The notes: generated by a model from the letters alone, not told the origin. A DNA stretch of 64,000 nt from Streptomyces lichenis (GCF_023218175.1 NZ_JALPTH010000018.1:62001-126000); one strand, 5' to 3'; shown: positions 32,820-42,393, counted from the first letter of the stretch. A program made the numbers and translations.

Positions 32820-33716
32820 CTACGCGCGGGGGGCGCGGGCGAGTTGGCGGGACTGGGCGACCAGCCGGTCGGCGCTGTCCCAGATCTCGGCGTCCTCCTC
32901 CAGGAAGCCGCCGGCCAGGTTGCGGGTGGTGATGGCGACCCGCAGCGGCCCGGGGGCCGGGCGGCAGCGGACATGGGTGGTCAGCTCGACGGTCGGGGTC
33001 CAGCCGGGCAGGCCCAGCTCGAAGGAGGTGGGCGGCAGCGCGTCCACGGTGAGCAGCAGGGAGAGCGGGTCGGGTTCCCGGCCGTCGGCGAGGCCGAACC
33101 AGCCGCGCATCTCGCCCTTGCCGGAGGGGGCGCCGACGGCCCAGCCGAGGGTGGTCGGGTCCAGGCGGATGTCCAGGCGGTCCATGATGGCGGTGGAGCC
33201 GGCGATCGGGGCCGGTCCGTCGGCCGGGCCGAGGCAGTGCTCGCGCGGCGGGATGGCCGGCGGCTTGGCGCTGGTGCGGATGTCGTCGGAGAGGGTGTCG
33301 AGGTCGCCGTAGGTGGCCAGCACCCGGATGCGCTCGACCTCGGTGCCGTCCTCCGCGTACTGGAGGAGGGAGGCCTGCCCGGTGGAGAGGGTGCGGCCGG
33401 TGCGGACGGTCTCGGTGCGGACCACCGCGGGGCCGGGCACGGAGGGCGTGAGGTAGTGGGCCGAGACGGTGAACGGGTCGGGGTGCGGCAGGGCGTCGGC
33501 GAGGGCCCGGCCGATCAGGGCGAGCAGATAGCCGCCGTTGACCGCCTGGATGATCGTCCAGCCGGCGGAGAGTTCGGCGTCGTAGACACCGGGCTCGCGC
33601 CGGGTCACCGCGGTGTCGCGGTCGAATTCGCTGCCGGTCGCGAGGGCGGGGCCGTCCGGTACGAGGGCGGGAGCGCTGCCCGGTCCGTGGCTCCGCACGC
33701 TGTTCGAGCTGTCCAT
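32820..33716 (-). CDS. Acyl-CoA thioesterase-like double hot-dog protein
   Basis: 298 residues from ATG 33716; ATG 33740 is an alternative. The sequence is that of the TesB-like/thioesterase superfamily: GWTIIQAVNGGYLLALIGRA in the first hot dog, PFTVSAHYLTPSVPGPAVVR, and in the second VELTTHVRCRPAPGPLRVAI and GGFLEEDAEIWDSADRLVAQ. It probably hydrolyses acyl-CoA thioesters. The gene follows the TRIC-like channel gene by 26 bases and ends 24 bases after the WYL start, so transcripts may be shared. Confidence 0.85.
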   Translation of the reverse strand: MDSSNSVRSHGPGSAPALVPDGPALATGSEFDRDTAVTRREPGVYDAELSAGWTIIQAVNGGYLLALIGRALADALPHPDPFTVSAHYLTPSVPGPAVVRTETVRTGRTLSTGQASLLQYAEDGTEVERIRVLATYGDLDTLSDDIRTSAKPPAIPPREHCLGPADGPAPIAGSTAIMDRLDIRLDPTTLGWAVGAPSGKGEMRGWFGLADGREPDPLSLLLTVDALPPTSFELGLPGWTPTVELTTHVRCRPAPGPLRVAITTRNLAGGFLEEDAEIWDSADRLVAQSRQLARAPRA

Positions 33717-33742
33717 GGCGGAACCGTACAACGGGTGCATTA

Positions 33743-34423
33743 CTAAGCGGTAGCTTTTTCCGGGATCACCTCCTCGGCCGCCGAGGAGCGGCGGTTCCAG
33801 GCGCGCGGGGCCCGCCAGTGGTAGCGCATCGCCAGGATCCGGATCAGGAAGGCGGTGACGGCGGCGACCCCGCTGGTGAACGGGTTGAGCATCTCGAACC
33901 GGATGCAGAGCACCACCAGGGTGGCGCCGACGATCGCCGGTACGGCGTAGAGGTCGCGGTCCCAGCGCAGCAGCGAGGGCACCTCGTTGGCGAGCACGTC
34001 CCGCAGCACACCGCCGCCGACCGCGGTGGCCAGCCCCATCACGGCCGAGGCGGTGAGCCCGAGCCCGTACTCGTACGCCTTGGTGGCCCCGGTGACGCAG
34101 AACAGTCCCAGCCCGGCGGCGTCGAAGACGTTGACGGCGGCCTGGGTGCGCTCGACCACCGGGTGCAGGAAGAAGACCAGGGCGGTGGCGACCAGCGGCA
34201 TCAGGAAGAAGCCCAGGTCGGTGAAGGCGGCGGGGGGTACGGCGCCGATCACCAGGTCCCGGAAGAGCCCGCCGCCCAGCGCGGTCACCTCCGCGAGCAC
34301 CGCCATGCCGAAGACGTCGAAGTTCTTGCGCACGGCGAGCAGGGCGCCGGAGATGGCGAAGACGAAGATGCCCACCAGGTCCAGTGCGTGCTGGACGGAG
34401 GGCGTGAAGAAATCCTGGAGCAC
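33743..34423 (-). CDS. TRIC-type channel protein (UPF0126)
   Basis: 226 residues from GTG 34423. Two repeats of about three membrane helices, each with the Gly-rich signature followed by Arg-Asp: ALGGGLFRDLVIG and AVGGGVLRDVLANEVP. These are hallmarks of prokaryotic trimeric intracellular cation channels, which conduct K+ or Na+, although an organic-solute role (for example glycine) has been proposed for some bacterial members. The last 30 residues are charged and cytoplasmic. Confidence 0.92.
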   Translation of the reverse strand: MLQDFFTPSVQHALDLVGIFVFAISGALLAVRKNFDVFGMAVLAEVTALGGGLFRDLVIGAVPPAAFTDLGFFLMPLVATALVFFLHPVVERTQAAVNVFDAAGLGLFCVTGATKAYEYGLGLTASAVMGLATAVGGGVLRDVLANEVPSLLRWDRDLYAVPAIVGATLVVLCIRFEMLNPFTSGVAAVTAFLIRILAMRYHWRAPRAWNRRSSAAEEVIPEKATA

Positions 34424-34550
34424 GCCTTATTGTGCCGGGCGCGGGGGCGGGATCGTGCCGGGCGCCGGCCACCCCGGGGGGCCGTCCGATACGAGGGCGG
34501 GTGCGGCGGCCCGTACCGTACCCGGCCGCCGCACCCGCCCCCGTACGCCG

Positions 34551-35792
34551 TCAGCGCTTGCCGCCGCCCTCGGTGGAGGGCGACCGCTCGTCGGCCGGGG
34601 CCTCGGCGGGGCGCGGCACGGCGGTGGAGGCGTCGGAGGCGGGGGCGCCGGCGGCGACACCCGGCACCGGGAGCCCCGGCTGGGCGTCCGCCACCGCCTT
34701 GTCGTCCTCCTCCCGTACGACGTCCGCGACCGCCGGCTCCTCGGCGACGGCGGCGGTCTCGGTGACGGCCTCCACGCCGGTGGCGCGGGTGCGGGCCAGG
34801 GTGCCGGCCTCGATCTCGGCCGTCCAGTGGCAGGCCACCCGGTGTCCGTCACCGGTGTCGGTGAGCTCGGGGCGGTCGGTGGCGCACCTGGTCTCCTGCA
34901 CCCAGGGGCAGCGGGTGTGGAAGCGGCAGCCGGTGGGCGGGTTCGCCGGGGAGGGCAGGTCGCCGTGGAGCAGGATGCGCTCGCGGCGGTCCTCCAGGTC
35001 GGGGTCCGGCACCGGGACCGCCGACATCAGCGCCTTGGTGTACGGGTGCCGGGGCCCCTCGTACAGGGCGTCGCTGGGCGCCTCCTCGACCAGGGAGCCG
35101 AGGTACATCACCCCGATGACGTCGGAGATGTGGCGGACCACGGCCAGGTCGTGGGCGATGACCAGGTAGGTGAGGCCCAGGGACTCCTGGAGTTCTTCGA
35201 GGAGGTTGACCACCTGGGCCTGGATGGAGACGTCCAGCGCGGAGACCGGCTCGTCGCAGATGATCACGTCCGGTTCCAGGACCAGGGCTCGGGCGATGCC
35301 GATGCGCTGGCGCTGGCCGCCGGAGAACTCGTGCGGGTAGCGGGAGAGCGCGTTGGCGGGCAGTCCGACCTTGGCCAGGATGGCCTTGATCTTCTCGCGG
35401 CGCTCGGCCTGGTCGGCGCCGATGCCGTGGGCGGCCATGCCCTCGGCGAGGATGGACTCGATGTTCTGCCGGGGGTTGAGGCTGCCCAGCGGGTCCTGGA
35501 AGACCATCTGGAGGCGGCGCCGGAAGCGGCGCATGGCCTCCTCGTCCAGCTTGGCCAGGTCGGTGCCGTCGAAGACGACCTCGCCCTCGGTGACGTCGAC
35601 CAGCCGCAGCACCGCGCGGCCCAGGGTGGTCTTGCCGCAGCCGGACTCGCCGACCAGGCCGTAGGTCTGGCCGGCCTCGACCTTGAGGGAGACGCCGTCC
35701 ACCGCGTAGACATGGCCGACCGTGCGGTCGAAGAGGATGCCCTTGCGGATGGGGAAGTGGACCTTGAGGTTGTCCAGTTCGAGCAGGCTCAT
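34551..35792 (-). CDS. Peptide ABC transporter ATPase (OppF/DppF type)
   Basis: 413 residues from ATG 35792, overlapping the preceding gene's stop by 4 bp (ATGA). Walker A is GLVGESGCGKTTLGR, the signature is FSGGQRQRIGIARALVLEPD, Walker B is VIICDEPVSALDV and the H-loop is VIAHDLAVV. The oligopeptide-transport C-terminal region with its Cys cluster (GCRFHTRCPW, ETRCATDRP) is present. About 90 extra residues rich in Ala, Pro, Glu and Asp extend the C terminus beyond the family norm; these look disordered. Last gene of the operon. Confidence 0.95.
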   Translation of the reverse strand: MSLLELDNLKVHFPIRKGILFDRTVGHVYAVDGVSLKVEAGQTYGLVGESGCGKTTLGRAVLRLVDVTEGEVVFDGTDLAKLDEEAMRRFRRRLQMVFQDPLGSLNPRQNIESILAEGMAAHGIGADQAERREKIKAILAKVGLPANALSRYPHEFSGGQRQRIGIARALVLEPDVIICDEPVSALDVSIQAQVVNLLEELQESLGLTYLVIAHDLAVVRHISDVIGVMYLGSLVEEAPSDALYEGPRHPYTKALMSAVPVPDPDLEDRRERILLHGDLPSPANPPTGCRFHTRCPWVQETRCATDRPELTDTGDGHRVACHWTAEIEAGTLARTRATGVEAVTETAAVAEEPAVADVVREEDDKAVADAQPGLPVPGVAAGAPASDASTAVPRPAEAPADERSPSTEGGGKR

Positions 35793-36793
35793 GCCGGTAC
35801 CTCCGCGGCGGGCCGGACCGGGGGCAGCACCGGGTTGACGCAGCGGACCTGGTGGCCGGCGGTGCGGGGCTCGGTCAGTTCGGGGGTGCCGGTCAGGCAC
35901 TCCAGCGTGTAGTGGTCGCAGCGGGGCGCGAAGGCGCAGCCGTCGGCCCAGGCGATCTTGTCGTTGATGGAGCCGCGGATCGGGTTCAGCGGCTCGCCGC
36001 GCGGGGCGTCCAGCCGGGGGATGGAGCCCAGCAGCCCGTGCGCGTAGGGATGGGTGGGATGGGCGAACAGCTCGCGGCGGCCCGCGGTCTCCACCGCCTT
36101 GCCGGCGTAGAGGACGTTGACCTCGTCGCAGAGCCCGGCGACCACGCCCAGGTCGTGGGTGATCATCAGCAGGGCGGTGCCCTCCTGGTCGACCAGCTCC
36201 TTGAGGAGCTCCAGGATCTGGGCCTGGATGGTCACGTCCAGCGCGGTGGTCGGCTCGTCGGCGATGAGCAGCCGGGGCGCGCAGGCGACCGCCATGGCGA
36301 TCAGGGCGCGCTGGCGCATGCCGCCGGAGAGCTGGTGCGGGTACTCCTTGAGCCGCCGGGCGGGGTCCGGGATGCCGACCCGGTCCAGCAGCTGGGCGGC
36401 CTCCTTGCGGGCCGCCTCGCCCTTGAGGCCGCGGTGGCGCTGGAGGATCTCGGTGACCTGGACGCCGATGGGGACGACCGGGTTCAGGGAGGACAGCGGG
36501 TCCTGGAAGATCATGGCCAGATGGCGGCCGCGCATGTCGCGGATCTTCGCGGGGCCGAGCTTCAGCAGGTCGGTGCCGTCGAACTCGGCGCGGCCGCCGA
36601 CCCGTACGCCCTTGGCGGGCAGCAGGCCCATCAGCGCCAGCGAGGTGACGGACTTGCCGCAGCCGGACTCGCCGACCAGGCCGACGACCTGGCCCTGGTC
36701 GACGTCGAAGGAGACGCCGTCCACGGCCGTGGAGTCCTTGCGGCCCTTGGCCGTGAAGGTGACGCTGAGTTCGTCAACGGAGAGCAGTGGCAT
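35789..36793 (-). CDS. Peptide ABC transporter ATPase (OppD/DppD type)
   Basis: 334 residues from ATG 36793. Walker A GLVGESGCGKSVTSLALMGL, signature LSGGMRQRALIAMAVACAPR, Walker B LLIADEPTTALDV, H-loop MITHDLGVVAG. The C-terminal Opp-type Cys motif (CAFAPRCDHYTLEC) is present. It pairs with the OppF-type subunit to power peptide uptake. The gene begins 6 nt after the permease gene stop and overlaps the next ATPase gene. Confidence 0.96.
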   Translation of the reverse strand: MPLLSVDELSVTFTAKGRKDSTAVDGVSFDVDQGQVVGLVGESGCGKSVTSLALMGLLPAKGVRVGGRAEFDGTDLLKLGPAKIRDMRGRHLAMIFQDPLSSLNPVVPIGVQVTEILQRHRGLKGEAARKEAAQLLDRVGIPDPARRLKEYPHQLSGGMRQRALIAMAVACAPRLLIADEPTTALDVTIQAQILELLKELVDQEGTALLMITHDLGVVAGLCDEVNVLYAGKAVETAGRRELFAHPTHPYAHGLLGSIPRLDAPRGEPLNPIRGSINDKIAWADGCAFAPRCDHYTLECLTGTPELTEPRTAGHQVRCVNPVLPPVRPAAEVPA

Positions 36794-36799
36794 GGTGGT

Positions 36800-37762
36800 T
36801 CAGCCTCGCAGCTTCGGGTCGAGTGCTTCGCGCATGGCCTCGCCGAGCAGGGTGAAGCCGAGGGCGGTGATGATGATCCCGACCGCCGGGTAGACCGCCA
36901 TCATCGGCTCGTTGTCGAAGAACCGCTGGGCCTGCGAGAGCATCACGCCCCACTCGGGAACGGCCGGGTCGGGGTTGCCGAGTCCCAGGTAGGACAGGGC
37001 GGCCGCCTCGATGATGGCGGTGGCCAGGCTCAGGGTGGCCTGGACGATGACCGGGCTGAGGGAGTTGGGCAGGATCTGGGTGAGCACGATCCGGTTGCGC
37101 CGTACGCCGAGGGCGCGGGCGGCGAGCACGTAGTCCGAGCCGCCCTGGGCGAGCATCGAACCGCGCAGCATCCGGGCGAAGATGGGGATCTGGACCACGC
37201 CGACCGCGATCATCACGGTGGTCAGCGACTGGCCCAGCACGGCGGCGATGGAGACGGCCAGCAGCAGCGAGGGCAGCGACAGCATGATGTCGGTGATCCG
37301 CATGATCACGGTGTCCAGGCGCCGCCCCATCGGGCCGCCGAGGGTGGCGGCGGCGCCGGACAGCACGCCGATCAGGGCGCCGATGACCAGGCCGATGAGC
37401 ATGGAGACCACACCGACCAGCAGGGTCTGCCGGGCGCCGACCAGCATCCGGGAGAACATGTCGCGGCCCAGGTGGTCCAGGCCGAACCAGTTCTCGCCGC
37501 GCATGCCGACGAACCTGCCCTGGTTGGCGAAGACCTCGCCGCGCCAGGTCTGCGCGGTGGGGGTGTACGGGGCGATCCAGGGGCCGATGACCGCCAGCAC
37601 CACGAACACCGCGATGATCACCGCGCCGATGATCGCCATCTTGCTGCTGCGCAGCCGGCGGGCGGCCTCGCGCCAGAGGCTGGCGCCGGTGGTGGACTCG
37701 GAGGTCTGCATCAGCTCCGCGAGCCGGTCGACCTTGTCCGCCTTCTTGGTCAGGGTGGTCAA
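36800..37762 (-). CDS. Peptide ABC transporter permease (OppC/DppC type)
   Basis: 320 residues from TTG 37762, one base after the stop of the OppB-type gene. The first helix (MAIIGAVIIAVFVVLAVIGP) is preceded by a charged cytoplasmic segment. FGLDHLGRDMFSRMLVGARQ and the EAA coupling loop VLAARALGVRRNRIVLTQIL identify the OppC class. Six membrane helices are expected. The TTG start is unusual but no nearer ATG or GTG fits the spacing; a later ATG at residue 18 is possible. Confidence 0.93.
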   Translation of the reverse strand: MTTLTKKADKVDRLAELMQTSESTTGASLWREAARRLRSSKMAIIGAVIIAVFVVLAVIGPWIAPYTPTAQTWRGEVFANQGRFVGMRGENWFGLDHLGRDMFSRMLVGARQTLLVGVVSMLIGLVIGALIGVLSGAAATLGGPMGRRLDTVIMRITDIMLSLPSLLLAVSIAAVLGQSLTTVMIAVGVVQIPIFARMLRGSMLAQGGSDYVLAARALGVRRNRIVLTQILPNSLSPVIVQATLSLATAIIEAAALSYLGLGNPDPAVPEWGVMLSQAQRFFDNEPMMAVYPAVGIIITALGFTLLGEAMREALDPKLRG

Positions 37763-37763
37763 C

Positions 37764-38768
37764 TCAGTGCACCCGCACTCTCGGGTCGATGAGGCTGTAC
37801 GCGAGGTCCACCAGCAGGTTGATCAGGACGTACACCATGGCGATGAAGAGGATGAACCCGACGAGCACCGGGTAGTCGCGGGAGTCGATCGAGGTGCGGA
37901 TGAAGTTGCCGATGCCGCCGAAGGAGAACACCGACTCGGTGAGCACGGCGCCGGACAGCAGGCTGCCGGTGAGCAGGCCGACGGCGGTGACCACGGGCAG
38001 CATCGCGTTGCGCAGGACGTGCCGACCGCGCACGGTCCGCTTCTGCAGGCCCTTGGACTCCGCTGTGCGGACGTAGTCCTCGCCGAGCACTTCCAGCACG
38101 CTGGCCCGGGTCATCCGGACGATGACGGCGAGCGGGATGGAGGCGAGCGCGATGGCGGGCAGCACCAGATGGAGCAGGGCGTCCCAGCTGGCGTCGAGCT
38201 CACCCGTCAGCAGTCCGTCGAGGACCGCGAAGCCGGTGACGTCGGTGGCGTCCAGTCCGGTGGAGAGCCGTCCGTAGCTGGGGAACCAGCCGAGCTGCAC
38301 GGCGAAGACGCCCTTGAGCAGCAGGGCGAGGAAGAAGACCGGGATGCAGATGCCGATCAGCGAGCCGGAGACGGAGGCCACGTCCAGCCAGCCGCCGCGG
38401 TGCTTGGCGGCGAGGTAGCCGAGCGGGATGCCGACGGCCACGGCCAGGAACATCGCCGCGAAGCTGAGCTCCACGGTGGCCGGGAAGCGCAGGGTGAACT
38501 CGTCCCACACCGGCTGGCCGGTCTGGACGGAGGTGCCGAGGTCCAGTTCGGCGATGCGCTTGAGGAAGCGCCAGTACTGGACGGTGATCGGCTGGTCGAG
38601 CCCGAGGGCCCGGTTGATCCTGGCGACTTCGGCCTCGGTGGCGCGCTCGCCCAGGATCGCTGAGGCGGGTCCGCCGGGCAGTCGGTTCAGCCAGACGAAC
38701 AGCAGGACCGACAGGCCGAGCAGGGTGGGTATCAGCTGTAGCAGTCTTCGTACGACGAGTCGCAGCAC
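37764..38768 (-). CDS. Peptide ABC transporter permease (OppB/DppB type)
   Basis: 334 residues from GTG 38768 (MLRLVVRRLLQLIPTLLGLS). OppB features: the GxPxS periplasmic start (LPGGPASAILGERATEAEVA), DLGTSVQTGQPV, and the EAA loop VRTAESKGLQKRTVRGRHVL. It forms the inner-membrane channel with the OppC-type subunit. A strong hairpin separates it from the binding-protein gene upstream, so it is probably transcribed at a lower level. Confidence 0.95.
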   Translation of the reverse strand: MLRLVVRRLLQLIPTLLGLSVLLFVWLNRLPGGPASAILGERATEAEVARINRALGLDQPITVQYWRFLKRIAELDLGTSVQTGQPVWDEFTLRFPATVELSFAAMFLAVAVGIPLGYLAAKHRGGWLDVASVSGSLIGICIPVFFLALLLKGVFAVQLGWFPSYGRLSTGLDATDVTGFAVLDGLLTGELDASWDALLHLVLPAIALASIPLAVIVRMTRASVLEVLGEDYVRTAESKGLQKRTVRGRHVLRNAMLPVVTAVGLLTGSLLSGAVLTESVFSFGGIGNFIRTSIDSRDYPVLVGFILFIAMVYVLINLLVDLAYSLIDPRVRVH

Positions 38769-38797
38769 CCCGCGTGCCCCTTTCTCACGTTGGAGCA

Positions 38798-38837
38798 GGT
38801 CCGCCCGGCCACGGAGGTCTCAGTGGCCGGGCGGACC
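38798..38837 (-). terminator. Perfect 15-bp-arm hairpin between binding-protein and permease genes
   Basis: GGTCCGCCCGGCCAC (38798-38812) and GTGGCCGGGCGGACC (38823-38837) are exact reverse complements around a 10-nt loop. It starts 14 nt past the binding-protein gene stop. In solute-importer operons such hairpins partly terminate or stabilise the 5' segment, raising binding protein over membrane components. Confidence 0.85.
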
Positions 38838-38851
38838 CGCACGGTGTGCGG

Positions 38852-40522
38852 TTACTTGAAGCTGGTCTCGGCGAAGTTCTCCTGCGTCAGCGGGGAGACC
38901 TTCGGCGGGTTGACGTTCTTGCCGAAGGCGATGGCCGGCGGCGAGGAGGAGATCGGCACACCGGGGGCGTACTCGGCGATGACCTCGTTGGCCTTCTTGT
39001 ACGCCGCGACGCGGCCGGCCGGGTCGGTCACCTTGGAGGCGGCGTTGACGGCGTCGAAGACCTTCTTGTCCTTGAAGCCCCACTGCTTGTCGAAGCCGGC
39101 GAACCAGGTGCCGATGAAGTTGTAGCCGTCGTTGAAGTCACCGGTCCAGCCGAGCATGTGCAGGGCGCAGGAGCCCGCCTCGGTGGCGTCCAGGTAGTCC
39201 GGGGCCCACTTCATGGCCTTGGGCTGGACGGTGATGCCGGCCTTCTCCAGGTCGGCCTTCATCAGCTCGAACATGTCCTGCGGGGCGGGCATGTACGGGC
39301 GGGTGACCTCGGTCGGGTAGCAGAACTGGATCTTCAGCTTCTCCTCGCCGGCCTTCTTGAGGAGCCCCTTGGCCTTCTCGGTGTCGAAGGCGTAGGTCTT
39401 CACCTTGTCCGAGTAGCCGGCGACCGTGTCGGGCATGAACTGCGTGGCCGCCTTGCCGCCCTCGGGCAGCTGGGTCTTGACCAGGTTCTCCCGGTCGATG
39501 GCGTGCGTGATGGCCTGCCGGACCTCGGGCTTCTTCAGCGCCGGGTTGGCGCTCTGGCTCATGCCGACGTAGAAGATGTTGAAGACGTCGCGGGTCGGGA
39601 CGACGTACCCCTCCTTCTCCAGCGTCTTCACGTCCGCCGGGGCGACCAGGTCGTAGCCGTTGATGTCACCGGCCTGGAGCGCCTGGCGGCGGCCCTCCTC
39701 GGTGTCGATGGTGCGGAAGACCAGGTTCTTGATCTTGGCCTTGTCGCCCCAGTAGTCGTCGAAGCGGGTCAGGCTGACTTCCTTGTTGCCCTTGTTCCAC
39801 TTCTCGATCTTGTACGGGCCGGTGCCGGCGACCGTGCCGGCCTCCTGGCTGTACTTGGGGTAGGTGATCGCGTCGCCCTTGGCGGAGGCGTCCTGCTTCT
39901 CGTACTCCTTGAGCGCCTTCGGCGAGTGGATCGCCAGCGCCTGGAGGGAGAAGCCGCCGGGGAGGTTGGCGGAGGGCTCGTTGACCTCGATGACCGCGGT
40001 GTTCTCGTCCTTGGCCGTGCAGGACTTGTAGTTGGCCTTGGGCGTCTCGGGGTCCTCGTTCTTCGCGAAGCCGCCCATGATGGTCTGCCAGTAGTAGGAG
40101 ACCGCGCTCGACTGGTAGGTGCCCTTCCAGTTGAACCAGTGGTCGTAGTTGGCGCAGACCGCGGCGGCGTCGAACTTCTCGCCGTCGTGGAACGTCACGT
40201 TCTTGCGGAGGTTGAAGGTCCACACGGTGCCGGCCGGGTTGCTGGACCAGGTCTCGGCCAGGCCGCCGGTCAGCTTGCTGCCGCCGGACTCGTGCTCCAG
40301 CAGCGCCTCGAACGCCTGGCGGGTGACCCGGAAGGTCTCGCCGTCGCTGGCGAGCGCGGGGTCGAGCGAACCGGGGTCGCCGGCGCCGGCGAACACGAAG
40401 GTGTCCTTGGCGCCGCCCTTGTCACCGTCCTCGCCGCGCTCACTGGCACAACCAGAGGCGATCAGCCCGACGGCGACCACCGCCGTGACCGCCCGGATGG
40501 ATCGTGTTCGAAACGTGTGCAT
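38852..40522 (-). CDS. Peptide-binding lipoprotein of the ABC importer (SBP_bac_5)
   Basis: 556 residues from ATG 40522. The signal ends in the lipobox IASGC with Cys25 as anchor. The extracytoplasmic solute-binding family 5 fold follows: DPGSLDPALASDGETFRVTR, WTFNLRKNVTFHDGEKFDAA, GTGPYKIEKWNKGN, AITHAIDRENLV. It captures oligopeptides or similar ligands and delivers them to the permease pair. First gene of the five-gene operon; the promoter should be within the 283-base gap upstream. Confidence 0.96.
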   Translation of the reverse strand: MHTFRTRSIRAVTAVVAVGLIASGCASERGEDGDKGGAKDTFVFAGAGDPGSLDPALASDGETFRVTRQAFEALLEHESGGSKLTGGLAETWSSNPAGTVWTFNLRKNVTFHDGEKFDAAAVCANYDHWFNWKGTYQSSAVSYYWQTIMGGFAKNEDPETPKANYKSCTAKDENTAVIEVNEPSANLPGGFSLQALAIHSPKALKEYEKQDASAKGDAITYPKYSQEAGTVAGTGPYKIEKWNKGNKEVSLTRFDDYWGDKAKIKNLVFRTIDTEEGRRQALQAGDINGYDLVAPADVKTLEKEGYVVPTRDVFNIFYVGMSQSANPALKKPEVRQAITHAIDRENLVKTQLPEGGKAATQFMPDTVAGYSDKVKTYAFDTEKAKGLLKKAGEEKLKIQFCYPTEVTRPYMPAPQDMFELMKADLEKAGITVQPKAMKWAPDYLDATEAGSCALHMLGWTGDFNDGYNFIGTWFAGFDKQWGFKDKKVFDAVNAASKVTDPAGRVAAYKKANEVIAEYAPGVPISSSPPAIAFGKNVNPPKVSPLTQENFAETSFK

Positions 40523-40805
40523 GGGCCCACCCCTGGTATGTGCGCATGGTCGCTGGGTTCGATTGGCCGAACACTACCCACGCCTCTGACCGAGGAGAAC
40601 AGTCCGCATAGCGGTGATACCCAGTCGAGACCCGGACACCGAACCAACCGGACGTATACGGGAGATAGGGCCGCCACGCGGTCATCGGCACCCATGTGCG
40701 GGCACATCGGCGGGCGGGGTCCGGGGCCGTGGCGGGTGGTCGATGGGTTGGATCGAGACGGCCGGGGCGCACCCGCCGCCTGGATCGGCGCCGGAGACGG
40801 GGACC

Positions 40806-41588
40806 TCAGGGCGTACGGGGCGGGTAGCCGTAGCCCGTGTGGGGGACGACCGGGGCGGTGGCGTGGGCCTCGCGGTCGTAGAAGGGGCGGGCGTGGGCGC
40901 GCAGCCAGAGCGCCACCGGGTCGTACGAGTCGGACATGGCGACCGTGGAGACCGGCAGCCCGTCCGGGACGGCGGCCACCGACTGGCTCATGATGGCCCG
41001 CACCGCGTCCACCGCGCCCTGGCCGGAGTCGTACAGGTCGAGGCCGATGACCAGGTACGGGGTGCCGGCGGCGGGCTGCACCCAGGCGCGGCGCAGCGAG
41101 CGGACGGCCGGGGTGCGGTGGGCGTTCTGCGCGAGCAGCGCGTAGAACTGCGGCAGGGCGATGGTGGGTTCGGAGAGCCGCAGCGGTCCGGCGGGCATCC
41201 GGTCCAGGCCGGCGGCGATCCGGCGCAGGTCGGGCCAGGGGACGCCGACGCCGCCGCCGGGGGCGTGCGGGTTGAGCCACAGGCCCCAGCGCTCGGCGTA
41301 CAGGGCGCGGGCGATGTCCCGTCCGGTGACCACCTCGTGGGCGCGGTCCCAGCCGGAGGCGGCGAGCTCCCGCTCGGAGGTGGCGCACGGGGCGTAGCCG
41401 TGGCCGTCGACCTCCATGTTCCCGTACTGGGCGTCGAAGGAGCCGGGGCGGCCCTGCCACAGCAGCATCCACAGCCGGCCGTCGGCGAGGGCGTGCAGCA
41501 GCGCCTCATAGGCGTCGTACCGGCCGGGCACGACCCGCCCGAGCAGCTCCTCGACCCCACCGGTCGCCGCGGTGCCTGACCCGCTCAC
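40806..41588 (-). CDS. SseB-family protein, paralogue 1
   Basis: 260 residues from GTG 41588, chosen because GGGAGA lies 6 nt upstream; a longer ATG start at 41624 is less well served. The protein has an N-terminal SseB-like region (RYDAYEALLHALADGRLWML, WQGRPGSFDAQYGNMEVDGH) and a C-terminal SseB_C-like half (AWVQPAAGTPYLVIGLDLYD). Its homologues are annotated as enhanced serine sensitivity proteins; no biochemistry is established. It is adjacent to a second SseB protein, forming a tandem pair. Confidence 0.8.
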   Translation of the reverse strand: MSGSGTAATGGVEELLGRVVPGRYDAYEALLHALADGRLWMLLWQGRPGSFDAQYGNMEVDGHGYAPCATSERELAASGWDRAHEVVTGRDIARALYAERWGLWLNPHAPGGGVGVPWPDLRRIAAGLDRMPAGPLRLSEPTIALPQFYALLAQNAHRTPAVRSLRRAWVQPAAGTPYLVIGLDLYDSGQGAVDAVRAIMSQSVAAVPDGLPVSTVAMSDSYDPVALWLRAHARPFYDREAHATAPVVPHTGYGYPPRTP

Positions 41589-41652
41589 TCGTTCTCCCGC
41601 CCCTCTTCGGGCCACCCGGCCCACCCGGCAAGCTTATGTGCGACGGGCGCGG

Positions 41653-42393
41653 TCAGGCCGGTCCGCGCTGGTGGAAGGGGCGGAGCCGCTCCAGCATCCA
41701 GTCGCCGACCGGGTCCTGGGCCACGTCGAGCAGGACCAGGTTGACCGGCCAGCGCACCGGGACGCGGCCGAGCGCCCGGCCGAGGGCGTCCATCGGGGCG
41801 GTGCGCTCGGGGCCCTCCCAGGAGGAGAGCTGGACACCGATGAAGAGGACCGGGTCGCCGCCCTCGACGCTGGCCAGGCAGCGGCGGGCGGTGAGCACGG
41901 TGCCGGCGGCGTCGAACTCGGCGGCCGCGGCGGCCAGGAAGTCCACCGGGTCGTCCTGCCAGTCGGGCTCGAAGAGCCGCACCCGGCCGCCGGAGGCGGG
42001 CCCGTCCAGCGGGGTGTGCCCGGTGCGGCACAGCTCGGCGACGGCCGCGGGCGGCAGCGGTACGCCGACGGCGCCGCCCGGGTTGACGGCGATGCCGACC
42101 TGCGGGGGCAGGCCCCGGGCGAACTCCACGGCGGGCGCCACGGCGTGCGGGAGGTGGGGGCCGGCGCAGCGCCGGAACTGCTCGGCGGAGCTGAAGACCG
42201 GGACGTAGGCCTGGCCGTCCAGCTCCAGGGTGGGCAGGTCGAGGTCGCGGCTGTCGGGTCTGCCGCCGCCCGGCAGCGGCACCCAGACCTGGCTGCGGCC
42301 GAGCACCTCGATGAGGCGGGCCCCCGCCTCGGGCGTGCCGAGCGAGGCGGCGAGCGCCTCCTCCAGCTCGTTGGCCGGCCATGCGGTGTCCAC
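41653..42393 (-). CDS. SseB-family protein, paralogue 2
   Basis: 246 residues from GTG 42393 with GAGGG upstream. The N-terminal SseB domain (NELEEALAASLGTPEAGARL, LGRSQVWVPLPGG, YVPVFSSAEQFRRCAG) is followed by an SseB C-terminal domain ending in RWPVNLVLLDVAQDPVGDWM. Its end is 64 bases from the start of the partner SseB gene, so the two are probably co-transcribed. The family name comes from a serine-sensitivity phenotype in E. coli, and serine/glycine genes lie 2 kb away, an association that may be coincidental. Confidence 0.88.
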   Translation of the reverse strand: MDTAWPANELEEALAASLGTPEAGARLIEVLGRSQVWVPLPGGGRPDSRDLDLPTLELDGQAYVPVFSSAEQFRRCAGPHLPHAVAPAVEFARGLPPQVGIAVNPGGAVGVPLPPAAVAELCRTGHTPLDGPASGGRVRLFEPDWQDDPVDFLAAAAAEFDAAGTVLTARRCLASVEGGDPVLFIGVQLSSWEGPERTAPMDALGRALGRVPVRWPVNLVLLDVAQDPVGDWMLERLRPFHQRGPA

